This document shows, piece after piece, positions 1 through 7,613 of a stretch of 34,067 nt of DNA. Where the stretch lies: positions 1-34,067 of the forward strand of contig JAZDMO010000021.1 of the NCBI GenBank assembly GCA_043800905.1, in the 5' to 3' direction. Origin of the DNA: JAHITU01 sp043800905. Lineage in GTDB: Bacteria; Patescibacteriota; Minisyncoccia; Phycocordibacterales; UBA12079. The translations under genes and the position numbers were made by a program. The number at the start of each line of letters is the position of its first letter. Position 1 is the first letter of the stretch. Below the pieces are notes generated by a model, which saw only the letters and a list, made by a program, of their open reading frames with translations, did not search any database and was not told the DNA's origin.

Positions 1-54
1 TTAGTATTTAGTATTAAGTAGTATATATTATAGAATGGGCGAGGCTTTGCCTCG

Positions 55-127
55 TCCGTTATTGCGAGGTAGAAGGTTTTTTAAATTTTTGAAAAAATTT
101 AAAAAACCTTCTAACGAAGCAATCCAG
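55..127. repeat. REP-like dispersed repeat, copy A
   Basis: Starts with CGTTATTGCGAGG and ends with CGAAGCAATCCAG. Between them is a perfect 20-bp stem (71-90 against 93-112). The same end boxes recur near 13242, 13330, 22960, 26969, 27061, 28009 and 32269-32515, but the core stem differs from copy to copy. A small GC-rich hairpin (CGAGGC, three-base loop, GCCTCG) lies just upstream near 40-54. Bases 1-54 hold no gene that I can see. Confidence 0.8.
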
Positions 128-146
128 TTTTGAAATTAAAAAATTC

Positions 147-175
147 TTGTATTTGTTAATCTTTTCTTGTATATA
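147..175 (+). promoter_or_regulatory. Putative promoter of the deaminase/ThyA cassette
   Basis: TTGTAT (147-152), a 17-base spacer and TATATA (170-175). This gives a leader of about 45 bases ending in a GAGGAGGTG Shine-Dalgarno at 211-219, seven bases before the ATG at 226. Pattern match only. Confidence 0.45.
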
Positions 176-225
176 TAGTCCAGAAAGTAGTTTAATTTTG
201 ACATTAAAATGAGGAGGTGTGAAAA

Positions 226-735
226 ATGAAGAGAATTGATTGGGACACTCTTTTTATGCTTCAGGTTCGTGCTTACGCCATGCGGAGTGCGTGTTTGAGG
301 TATAGGGTAGGAACTGTTTTTACAAAAGACAATAGAGTTTTGACTGGTGGATTTAATGGTCCGCCTAGGGGTGAACCTAATTGTTGTGATGTTGGTTGTG
401 CAAAGATAAAAGGTAATGGAGATTTTGTTCCTGCCGGTTCGGGCCTTTGTCGTGGAGCACACGGTGAAATGAACAGCTTAGCCAATGCTTGTCTAGGGGG
501 TGTAAATTTATCAAATTCAACGGTGTATTGTTCTTTTAGCCCTTGTTTGGATTGTGCTAAACATCTTGTTAACCTTGGTATTGTTCGTTTTGTTTATGAA
601 GTTGAATATTCTGAGGAAGAGGGTCAAAAAGCAATTGCCCTTTTGAAAAGAAGAGGAATTGACGTTGTGCAGTTTAAATTTATGGAATCAGTTTTAGCTG
701 ATTTTGAAAACTTTAACCCAATAGCCAAGAGGTGA
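226..735 (+). CDS. Deoxycytidylate (dCMP) deaminase family protein
   Basis: 169 residues of the zinc-dependent cytidine/dCMP deaminase fold. The likely reaction is dCMP to dUMP, supplying the thymidylate-synthase-family protein encoded next. Visible motifs are GFNGPPRG, then a Cys-rich stretch (NCCDVGC) as in the structural zinc site of ComEB-type dCMP deaminases, then the catalytic CRGAHGEMNSL and SPCLDCAK (PCxxC). The active-site box reads H-G-E where the family normally has H-A-E; the zinc and proton-relay residues themselves are present. The start is fixed by the strong SD GAGGAGGTG seven bases upstream. The TGA stop at 733-735 lies only five bases before the next ATG at 741, so the two genes are probably co-transcribed and coupled. 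A related cytidine-type deaminase with another substrate cannot be excluded. Confidence 0.85.
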   Translation: MKRIDWDTLFMLQVRAYAMRSACLRYRVGTVFTKDNRVLTGGFNGPPRGEPNCCDVGCAKIKGNGDFVPAGSGLCRGAHGEMNSLANACLGGVNLSNSTVYCSFSPCLDCAKHLVNLGIVRFVYEVEYSEEEGQKAIALLKRRGIDVVQFKFMESVLADFENFNPIAKR

Positions 736-740
736 TAAAA

Positions 741-1514
741 ATGTTTGCTTATTTGGAAGAGTATGATTTGGGTAACGCTTGGTTTTCTGCAATAGATAAG
801 ATAATGTCTTCGGGGAGGAAGTACCTTATTACGAAAGGGAGTTATGAAGGTATCCATAGGATTGGAATGCCTATTGTTATTAACATAACCAATCCCGATA
901 ACAGACCTCTATATCCAATTGTCCCTGAGGGTATTCCGGCACCTACCACGCAAGCCGATATAGAGGAGTATGTTTCGTATCTTATCACAGGAGAAAGGGA
1001 ACCAAATGAACATTACACCTATGGTGAAGATCTTCACTGGCTGTATCCGTGGGTGGTTAAACATTACAAAGAGGGTGGTGAAGGAAACAACCATTGCTAC
1101 ATGACCGTAGGGAGACCGGAAACCGTTTTCTTTTATGAAAAAAATCTTGCTTACAACGAGATTATTTTGGTAAAAGATAAAGTAAGTGGTGATGTTGTTC
1201 TCAGTCGGTATATCACTAATTCGTGGAATGAGCGCCCTGATGTTAAAGGGAGCTCCCAGTGTCTTCGAGGAATTGATACGTGGATTGATAATGGGAAACT
1301 TCATTTCTGGGTTTATTTTCGTTCGTGGGATTTGCTTTCTGGTTTTCCTGTGAATCTTGGTGGAATTCAGCTGCTGAAAGAAACCATGGCTGCAGAAATC
1401 GGCGTTAAGGATGGGCCGATGATTGTTTCGTGCAAAGATTTACATGTGTATGAACATTCGTGGGTGGTGGCTCTTTTGAGACTTCGGAAAGATGAGAGTT
1501 TGTTGTCTCGTTAA
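741..1514 (+). CDS. Thymidylate synthase / dCMP hydroxymethylase family protein
   Basis: 257 residues. The second half matches the thymidylate synthase fold: SSQCLRGID places a Cys at the nucleophile position, followed by YFRSWDLLSGFPVNLGGIQ (the R-S-x-D signature and the Asn that selects dUMP over dCMP in this family) and KDLHVYEHSW (the His and Tyr that bind the nucleotide sugar). The N-terminal half is divergent from bacterial ThyA. It probably methylates dUMP made by the upstream deaminase; an archaeal-type ThyA or a nucleotide hydroxymethylase remains possible. A GTG at 732 is in frame, but AGAGGTGAT sits at the right distance from the ATG at 741, so I prefer that start. A strong terminator follows at 1555. 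Confidence 0.75.
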   Translation: MFAYLEEYDLGNAWFSAIDKIMSSGRKYLITKGSYEGIHRIGMPIVINITNPDNRPLYPIVPEGIPAPTTQADIEEYVSYLITGEREPNEHYTYGEDLHWLYPWVVKHYKEGGEGNNHCYMTVGRPETVFFYEKNLAYNEIILVKDKVSGDVVLSRYITNSWNERPDVKGSSQCLRGIDTWIDNGKLHFWVYFRSWDLLSGFPVNLGGIQLLKETMAAEIGVKDGPMIVSCKDLHVYEHSWVVALLRLRKDESLLSR

Positions 1515-1554
1515 AGGCAGAATTTTCTTGATTTTTTCTTCTACACAATACAAT

Positions 1555-1600
1555 TAGCTCGAATTTTTCTTTTATCAAAGAAAAATTCGAGCTATTTTTT
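1555..1600 (+). terminator. Rho-independent terminator after the ThyA-family gene
   Basis: Perfect 18-bp stem (1555-1572 with 1577-1594), loop TATC, then six T. Confidence 0.9.
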
Positions 1601-1640
1601 ATGTAGAAACAATTTTAAATTTGTGATAATATCAATAACA

Positions 1641-1700
1641 AGTCGAAAGTTTGTAAAGTTCATAAAGTCGAAAGTAAAAAAAATCGCAGGGCGATTTTTT
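1641..1700 (+). promoter_or_regulatory. ileS leader: shared 35-base motif plus hairpin
   Basis: A 35-base segment (1641-1675, beginning AGTCGAAAGTT and ending AAAGTCGAAAGT) is followed by a perfect 10-bp hairpin, AAAAAATCGC (1678-1687), loop AGG, GCGATTTTTT (1691-1700), 20 bases before the ileS ATG. The same motif and hairpin geometry occur before rpsR (21119-21176) with a different but still paired stem. It could be an attenuator-like terminator or a second terminator behind the ThyA cassette. A possible extended -10 (TGTGATAAT, 1622-1630) lies just upstream. Confidence 0.6.
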
Positions 1701-1720
1701 AAAACTCTTTAAATTAAAAA

Positions 1721-4700
1721 ATGGAGGAAAATAAAGAACAACAACCTAATAAATCAGAAACCGCTCAAAGCGAAGAGCGGGTTTTGGAGTTTTGGAATTC
1801 ATCTAATACTTTTGAAAAATCAGAAACTAAAAAAGATCCTAATGGAGATTTCGTATTTTATGATGGACCCCCTTTTGCTACCGGATTACCTCATTTCGGA
1901 CATATTTTAGCTGGAACAATTAAAGATGCTATTCCACGTTATCAAACTATGAAAGGGAAGCGAGTGAAAAGAATGTGGGGTTGGGATTGTCATGGTTTAC
2001 CTTTGGAAAATATTATTGAAGGAGAATTGGGATTAAAAGATAAAAAGGAAATTGAAGATTATGGAATAGAAAAGTTTAATGAGGCTGCTAATTCTAAAGT
2101 GCTTCGTTATGCTGGTGATTGGGAAAAAATAATTCCACGCATGGGACGATGGGTAGATATGACCGTGCCCTATAGAACCATGGATACTTCTTATTCTGAA
2201 TCAGTATGGTGGTCATTTAAAAATATTTTTGATAAAGGTTTAATTGAGGAATCTTTTAAGTCTATGCATTATTGTCCTCGTTGTGGAACCACCCTTTCAA
2301 ATTTTGAAGTTAATCAAGGCTACAAGGATATTAAAGATATTTCTGTGGTAGTAGAATTTGAGTTGGAAAAGTCCGCCCAAGGCGGGCAAGTTAAGACTTA
2401 CGTCTTAGCTTGGACAACCACTCCTTGGACTCTTCCGGGGAATATGGGGTTGGCGGTAAATCCAAAAGAAACTTATGTCAAAATTGAAAAGAAAGATGAA
2501 GGGAAGGATGAGTTAGTTAGATTTATTTTAGCTAAAGATTTTTTAGAAAAATTTTTTAAAGATGATGAATATAAAATAGTCGAAGAATTTGATGGAATCA
2601 AATTGGTTGGTCAAAAATACAAACCAGTTTTTGATACATATCTTGATGAAGATTTTAAAAATAAAGAAAATGCTTGGAAAATCTGGGGAGGGGATTTTGT
2701 GACTATGGAAGATGGAACTGGAGTGGTACATATTGCTCCAGCTTTTGGAGAAGATGACCTAAACCTAGCCAAAGAGAATAATATTCCGATTATTCATCAT
2801 GTGGATTTAGAAGGTAAATTTAAAAAAGAAGTAAAAGAATTTGCTGGAATGTTGGTAAAAAGAAAAGATGATCATCAAGCTACTGATATTGAAGTTATTA
2901 AATACCTGGCTGGAAAAGGAGTTTTGTTTGCTAAAGAAAAAATTGAACACTCCTATCCTCACTGTTGGAGATGTGATACACCACTTTTGAATTATGCGAC
3001 CTCTTCGTGGTTTTTAACTGCGACAAAAATTAAAGATGAAATTATTTCCGCTAATCAGAAAATAAATTGGGTCCCAGAGAATATCAAAGACGGAAGATTT
3101 GGAAAATGGCTAGATGGTTTGCGTGACTGGGCAATTTCTCGTTCTCGTTATTGGGGAGCTCCTTTGCCAGTGTGGAAATGTGAAGAATGTAATGAATTAA
3201 AAGTAATTGGTTCCATTGATGAAATTAAAAAAGAAAATAAAAGCACTAATCATTTTTTTGTGATGCGTCATGGAGAAGCAGAAAATAATATTAAAAAAGT
3301 GATGTCTTCAGATAGTCATGAGATTCATCCTTTAACTGAAAATGGAAAAGAACAAGTTAAAAAAACAGCTTTGGAATTGAAAGATAAAGGAATTGAGATT
3401 ATTATCACGTCACCTTTTAGAAGAACCAAGGAGTCAGCTGAAATTTTGGCTAAAGAATTAGGTGTTAAAAAAATTGAAATTGATGATAGGTTGGGAGAAA
3501 TGAAATCAGGAGTTTGGGAAGGAAAAACCTATGAAGAGTGTGGAGAAGAACTTTTTGATTTACCTAGTCGTTTTAATAAGGGTCCTGAGAGAGGAGAAAC
3601 TCTTAATGACATAAGAAAAAGAACAGGGGCTTTGCTGCAGGAAATAAACGAAAAATATTCAAACAAAAAAATTCTTTTTGTCACTCACGAAAGACCTTTG
3701 TGGTTATTGGTTTCTAATGCTTTATATTTAGACAGAAAACAAGCTTTAGAGTGGCTGGAAAAAGATCGTGGAATAGTCAACGCGGAATGGAAAGAATTTG
3801 ATTATTATAAATTACCTCATAATCAAAATTATGAATTAAATTTACATCGTCCATATATTGATGAGGTAGAATTTAAATGTAGTTGTGGAGGAAAAATGAA
3901 AAATGTGAAAGAGGTTTTTGATTGCTGGTATGAATCTGGTTCTATGCCTTTTGCTTCTAAACATTATCCTTTTGAAAATAAAAACATCTTTAATCCCGAG
4001 AAGGAAATTGGTTATCCAGCAGATTTTATTGCTGAAGGCCTAGATCAAACTCGAGGGTGGTTTTACTCTATGTTAGTTTTGTCTGTGGCTTTGTTTGGAA
4101 AAAGTGCCTACGATAACGTGATTGTAAATGGTTTGGTGATGGCTGAAGACGGACAGAAAATGTCAAAATCAAAAAAGAATTTTCCTGATCCTATGCTAGT
4201 AGTAAATAAATATGGAGCTGATGCTTTGCGCTATTATTTGTTAGCGTCACCTTTAATGAAAGCTGAAGATTTAAATTTTTCAGAAAAAGGGGTTGATGAA
4301 GTTTTGAAGAAAAATATTTTGCGTTTTAAAAATGTTTTGTCTTTTTATGAATTATATAAAAATGAAAAAAGTGAGAAATTAAATCCTTTGGAAAGTACTA
4401 ACGTTTTAGATCAATGGATTTTAATGAGATTAGTAGAATTAGAACAAGAAGTTTCAAAAAATTTGGATGCTTATGAAATTGATCGGGCTACTCGTCCAAT
4501 TGCCGATTTTGTGGATGAATTATCAACTTGGTATTTGAGAAGGTCTCGAGACCGTTTTAAGGGTGAAGATCAAGAAGGTAAGGATTTTGCTATTGCAACA
4601 ACTAGATTTGTTTTAGAAAATTTAGCAAAAATCTATGCACCTTTCATGCCTTTTGTGGCTGAGGAAATTTGGCAAAAAGTGACCGAAAATGATTTTAAGG

Positions 4701-5242
4701 ACGAAAATAAATCTGTTCACTTAGAACAATGGCCAGATTTTGAAATTGAGATAGAAAAGAGTTTATTGGAAGAAATGAAGTTGGTTAGAGAAATAATCTC
4801 ACTAGGTTTAGAAATGCGAGCTAAGGAAGGAGTAAAGGTCCGTCAACCATTACAGAAAATAATTCTTAAAAATAAAAATTTGAAAGACAAAGAAGATCTA
4901 TTAGATTTAATTAAAGATGAATTAAATATTAAAGAAGTTATTTTTAGTGATTCTCTCGATAAAAATGTTGATTTAGATCTAGGGGTTACTCCTGAATTAC
5001 AAGAAGAAGGGGATTTTAGAGAATTTTTGAGAAACATTCAAATTATGAGAAAGGATACTGGTTTACAACCTCAAGATAAAATTAATTTGGAAATTGAAAC
5101 CAATGAGAATGGACAATTTTTAATTAAAAAATTTATAGATGAATTAAAACGAGTAGCTGGAGTAGAAGAAATTGAGTTTAGAAACATTGAAGGTTTGGAA
5201 ATAAAAATAAGTAAATATCTTTTTAAGATTAAAATAAGTTAA
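1721..5242 (+). CDS. ileS: Isoleucyl-tRNA synthetase with an inserted histidine-phosphatase domain
   Basis: 1173 residues; charges tRNA-Ile in the cytoplasm. Class I motifs are the HIGH variant PHFGH (57-61), WGWDCHGLPLE, the editing-domain region, and KMSKS (813-817). The sequence resembles the eukaryote-like (type 2) IleRS rather than the E. coli type. Between the Cys pair C487/C490 (WKCEEC) and the C720/C722 pair (FKCSCGG) lies a block of about 190 residues that is a complete histidine-phosphatase domain: VMRHGEAE (R516, H517), SPFRRTKESAEIL (R568), RLGEMKSGVWEG (E593) and LFVTHERPL (H656). All expected catalytic residues are present. IleRS sequence resumes with LHRPYID and VFDCWYESGSMP. 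A GC-rich palindrome also encodes residues 218-223. No SD precedes the ATG. Confidence 0.95.
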   Translation: MEENKEQQPNKSETAQSEERVLEFWNSSNTFEKSETKKDPNGDFVFYDGPPFATGLPHFGHILAGTIKDAIPRYQTMKGKRVKRMWGWDCHGLPLENIIEGELGLKDKKEIEDYGIEKFNEAANSKVLRYAGDWEKIIPRMGRWVDMTVPYRTMDTSYSESVWWSFKNIFDKGLIEESFKSMHYCPRCGTTLSNFEVNQGYKDIKDISVVVEFELEKSAQGGQVKTYVLAWTTTPWTLPGNMGLAVNPKETYVKIEKKDEGKDELVRFILAKDFLEKFFKDDEYKIVEEFDGIKLVGQKYKPVFDTYLDEDFKNKENAWKIWGGDFVTMEDGTGVVHIAPAFGEDDLNLAKENNIPIIHHVDLEGKFKKEVKEFAGMLVKRKDDHQATDIEVIKYLAGKGVLFAKEKIEHSYPHCWRCDTPLLNYATSSWFLTATKIKDEIISANQKINWVPENIKDGRFGKWLDGLRDWAISRSRYWGAPLPVWKCEECNELKVIGSIDEIKKENKSTNHFFVMRHGEAENNIKKVMSSDSHEIHPLTENGKEQVKKTALELKDKGIEIIITSPFRRTKESAEILAKELGVKKIEIDDRLGEMKSGVWEGKTYEECGEELFDLPSRFNKGPERGETLNDIRKRTGALLQEINEKYSNKKILFVTHERPLWLLVSNALYLDRKQALEWLEKDRGIVNAEWKEFDYYKLPHNQNYELNLHRPYIDEVEFKCSCGGKMKNVKEVFDCWYESGSMPFASKHYPFENKNIFNPEKEIGYPADFIAEGLDQTRGWFYSMLVLSVALFGKSAYDNVIVNGLVMAEDGQKMSKSKKNFPDPMLVVNKYGADALRYYLLASPLMKAEDLNFSEKGVDEVLKKNILRFKNVLSFYELYKNEKSEKLNPLESTNVLDQWILMRLVELEQEVSKNLDAYEIDRATRPIADFVDELSTWYLRRSRDRFKGEDQEGKDFAIATTRFVLENLAKIYAPFMPFVAEEIWQKVTENDFKDENKSVHLEQWPDFEIEIEKSLLEEMKLVREIISLGLEMRAKEGVKVRQPLQKIILKNKNLKDKEDLLDLIKDELNIKEVIFSDSLDKNVDLDLGVTPELQEEGDFREFLRNIQIMRKDTGLQPQDKINLEIETNENGQFLIKKFIDELKRVAGVEEIEFRNIEGLEIKISKYLFKIKIS
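2372..2388. repeat. GC-rich palindrome inside ileS
   Basis: TCCGCCCAAGGCGGGCA forms CCGCC, loop CAA, GGCGG. It encodes SAQGGQ (residues 218-223) in frame and its base composition is unlike the surrounding AT-rich codons. It resembles small intergenic palindromes and may be an in-frame insertion. Confidence 0.55.
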
Positions 5243-5248
5243 AAATAA

Positions 5249-5283
5249 AAAAAATGGGTTGACCTTTGGCCAACCCATTTTTA
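5249..5283. terminator. Terminator between ileS and the convergent ATPase gene
   Basis: AAAATGGGTTG (5251-5261) pairs with CAACCCATTTT (5271-5281), followed by T and then A-rich sequence. The flanking A and T tracts suit both strands, so it probably serves both convergent genes. Confidence 0.85.
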
Positions 5284-5295
5284 AATAAAAGGAGA

Positions 5296-5685
5296 TTATT
5301 TACATTGGTATCTACCATAATAACTGAAACCTCGAGAGGTTTTAATTTTTAAGTTTAAACCATCTGTACCAGCTTGGATTATTCTTAAACCAGCTCCGTA
5401 ATCAATTTCTTCTTTTGAGTCTGTGGGAATAATTTCACCTAAATTAAACTTTTTGGTTCCATAATCGTTAATAATAAATTGAATACAAGAACCTTCTTTT
5501 TTGATTTGGATACGACCTTTCCCATCGGCGTGATCGTAAATATTTTTTATGATTTCTCTTAAAATGATAATTAATCTGAAATGTTCTCGGCTGATTAAGT
5601 TTAAGAATAGGTTTCCAAATCTTTCTAAAAAATCTTGGCGAGAAGTTTCTTTTTCGTCTAAATAAATATCTGTTTTAAAATCCAA
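5296..5685 (-). CDS. Small GHKL-type ATPase (HATPase_c), anti-sigma-kinase-like
   Basis: 129 residues that form a stand-alone GHKL ATP-binding fold. LREIIKNIYDHADG is the N-box (the conserved Asn with Mg-binding Glu), FIINDYGTKKF a D-x-G G1 box and GAGLRIIQAG a G2 box. There is no histidine-kinase dimerisation domain and no membrane segment, so it looks like the RsbW/SpoIIAB class or an orphan ATPase rather than a full sensor kinase. No anti-anti-sigma partner or sigma factor is visible nearby. The start is TTG at 5685, supported by AAAGGAG eight bases upstream; no in-frame ATG fits as well. It faces ileS and shares its terminator. Confidence 0.7.
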   Translation of the reverse strand: MDFKTDIYLDEKETSRQDFLERFGNLFLNLISREHFRLIIILREIIKNIYDHADGKGRIQIKKEGSCIQFIINDYGTKKFNLGEIIPTDSKEEIDYGAGLRIIQAGTDGLNLKIKTSRGFSYYGRYQCK

Positions 5686-5729
5686 ATTGATACTCCTTTG
5701 TAAAAGTTTAAATTACTTTTCCGAAACAC

Positions 5730-5757
5730 ATCATATCTTTTTTAAAAAATAAAACAA
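5730..5757 (-). promoter_or_regulatory. Putative promoter of the GHKL ATPase gene
   Basis: On the minus strand: TTGTTT (5757-5752), 16-base spacer, TATGAT (5735-5730), giving a leader of roughly 40 bases that carries the SD AAAGGAG. Pattern match only. Confidence 0.45.
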
Positions 5758-5762
5758 GTCTT

Positions 5763-5806
5763 ATAAAAAAGGACAGCCCAGCGGTAAATTGCTTTTCCGC
5801 TGGGCT
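5763..5806 (-). terminator. Terminator of the IS-interrupted minus-strand gene
   Basis: On the minus strand AGCCCAGCGG (5806-5797) pairs with CCGCTGGGCT (5784-5775), followed by a T-rich tract (CCTTTTTTAT). It begins seven bases after the TAA of the split frame, which supports that frame having been a real transcription unit. Confidence 0.8.
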
Positions 5807-5812
5807 TTTGAG

Positions 5813-5909
5813 TTAATATTTTTCGTCCACAAGGTTTCCTTTGTGGAAAAAATCATCTTGTCGTCTAAAAAGAGGGCGACAAAATTTTTCTTGATGGGCT
5901 TTAATCAAA
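5813..5909 (-). pseudogene. 3' part of a 75-codon gene split by the insertion sequence
   Basis: When the insertion and one copy of the 8-bp duplication are removed, this segment continues the minus-strand frame that starts at 7744 without a shift. The two parts are 131 and 97 bases, together exactly 76 codons including TAA at 5815-5813. This part encodes the C-terminal 31-32 residues, including HQEKFCRPLFRRQDDFFHKG. I do not recognise the family. The terminator just downstream is intact. Confidence 0.6.
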
Positions 5910-5917
5910 CAAAGTCC

Positions 5918-5939
5918 GACTTAATATCATTTTTGGGGG
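5918..5939 (+). repeat. Left terminal inverted repeat of the insertion sequence
   Basis: 22 bases, GACTTAATATCA followed by five T and five G; exact reverse complement of 7592-7613. Confidence 0.9.
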
Positions 5940-5993
5940 GTTGAAATCTATCTTTCAGGTTGTAATATAAGGCTACTATTAATAAAAACTAAA

Positions 5994-6621
5994 ATGAAAT
6001 ATAAAAAAAGCCAAAATATGTATATTTTGCAACAAAACAAAAGTTATTAAAATTGGTAAAAGAAGAGGGGTTCAAAGATATTTATGTAAGAGTTGTAATA
6101 AAAAATTTCAATCAAAAAGAAGAAACCAAAGATTAGCTAACAAAATCTTCATTGAATATTTATATGGAAAACAAACTTTAAATCAATTAGCCAAGGAACA
6201 CAAGAAAAGTATCAATTGGATCAAAGAGCAATTAGATAATTATGAAATTAAGAAAAGAAAAAGAAACCCGAGAAGGGTTGTTTTAATTTGTGATGCGACT
6301 TTTTTAGGAAAAAGGAAGCATCACAATCAAAAAGGTGTTTTAGTCTTTAGAGATGTTTTAAAAAAAGAGAATTTAATTTGGAAACATATACAAACAGAAA
6401 AAGTTGAAGACTATCTTCAACTTAAACTGTTTTTAGAAGAAAAAGGTTATGAGATAGAAGCTGTGGTTGTAGACGGAAAACAAGGCATAGTAAAGCTTTT
6501 TAGAAATATCCCAGTTCAATTATGTCAATTTCATCAAGTCAAAACTATTACCACTAAATTAAGACTTAATATCAAAAACGGGTGCCTGAAAACTAGCAAT
6601 CTCGTTGCTGTTGAGCCATAA
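5994..6621 (+). pseudogene. Truncated transposase, copy 1 (Zn-ribbon DDE type)
   Basis: Reading from about 5998 in one frame gives a CIFC...CKSC zinc ribbon, a helix-turn-helix-like region, LICDATFLGKR (first catalytic Asp), VVVDGKQG (second Asp) and PVQLCQFHQ. It is about 70-80% similar by eye to copy 2. Homology stops near 6562, where the second copy's end begins, and the frame then runs through its leader to TAA at 6619-6621, so the C-terminal third is missing. The only sensible ATG (5994) lies one frame off: ATG AAA TAT is followed by seven A (6003-6009), and removing one A joins ATG to the transposase frame. Copy 2 has the same arrangement. Confidence 0.8.
6563..6574 (+). repeat. Internal left end of the second IS copy
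   Basis: GACTTAATATCA, identical to the first 12 bases of the outer inverted repeats, then diverging (AAAACGGGTG). It marks the junction where copy 1 coding homology ends. Confidence 0.7.
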
Positions 6622-6652
6622 TGTAGTTAATTAATATAAATGAATATATAAA

Positions 6653-7604
6653 ATGATTAAAAAAATGCTTTTTTTGTAAAAAACAACAGGTAATAAAGAA
6701 AGGAAAAAGGAGAGGTTTAACTAGATTTTTTTGCAAGAATTGTAAAAAATCTTTCACTAACAAAAGAAAACCAAAAAAACTAACAAACAAAATATTCAAA
6801 GAATACTTCTACAATAAACAAACATTAATTCAATTATCTATTAAATACAAAAAAAGTATAAACTGGATTAAAGAACATATAGATAATTATGAAATACCGA
6901 AAAGAAAACGAAACCCGAGAAGGGTTGTTTTAATTTGTGATGCCACATTTTTAGGTAAGAGAAAATACAATAATCAAAAAGGTATTTTAGTTTTTAGAGA
7001 TAATAATCAAAAAGAAAACTTAATATGGAAACATATTTTCAAAGAAAAAGTAGAAGACTATCTTCAACTTAAATTGTTTTTAGAAAATAAAAGTTATGAG
7101 ATAAAAACTGTGGTTATAGACGGAAAACAAGGTGTACCAAAGGTTTTTTGTCCTATTCCAATTCAGATATGTCAATTTCATCAAATTAAAATCATTACTT
7201 TTAAATTAACGAAAAAACCTAAACTAGAAGCTGGAAAAGAATTAAGAAAATTATCTTTAACTTTAATAAATACGACAGAAGAAATATTTACTCAAGAATT
7301 AAATAATTGGTATGAAAAATGGAAAGTTTTTTTAAATGAAAAAACTCTAAATATTGAAACAGGCAGAAAACATTTTATTCATAAAAAACTAAGGTCTGCC
7401 TACAGAAGTTTGAATAAAAACTTACCTTATCTTTTTACCTATCAAAAATACCCAAACTTAAAGATACCTAACACTACCAATTCATTAGATGGTGTTGTTT
7501 TTTCTCATATGAAGAAATTGTTTAAAAAACACAATGGCTTAAGAAACGAATTGAGAGAGAAATTGATTAATGATTTTCTAAATCGACTAAACCCCCAAAA
7601 ATGA
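6653..7604 (+). CDS. IS256-like transposase, Zn-binding variant, copy 2 (needs a one-base shift)
   Basis: From TTA at 6657 to TGA at 7602 the frame is open: CFFC...CFFCKNC region zinc ribbon, SINWIKEHIDNYE (DNA-binding region), LICDATFLGKRK (Asp 1), VVIDGKQG (Asp 2), IQICQFHQIK, and a C-terminal TTNSLDGVVFSHMKKLFKKHNGL region where related transposases usually carry the third acidic residue, often Glu; here it is Asp. The ATG at 6653 overlaps a TGA and is one frame away: ATG ATT, then seven A (6659-6665), then TGC. Skipping one A gives M-I-K-K-C-F-F-C and a product of about 316 residues. The stop codon lies inside the right inverted repeat. Without the shift, translation could begin only at internal codons such as TTG 7074 and would lack the zinc ribbon and first Asp. 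Confidence 0.8.
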
Positions 7605-7613
7605 TATTAAGTC
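7592..7613 (-). repeat. Right terminal inverted repeat of the insertion sequence
   Basis: Exact reverse complement of 5918-5939 and contains the transposase stop codon. It is followed by CAAAGTCC (7614-7621), the duplicated target. Confidence 0.9.
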
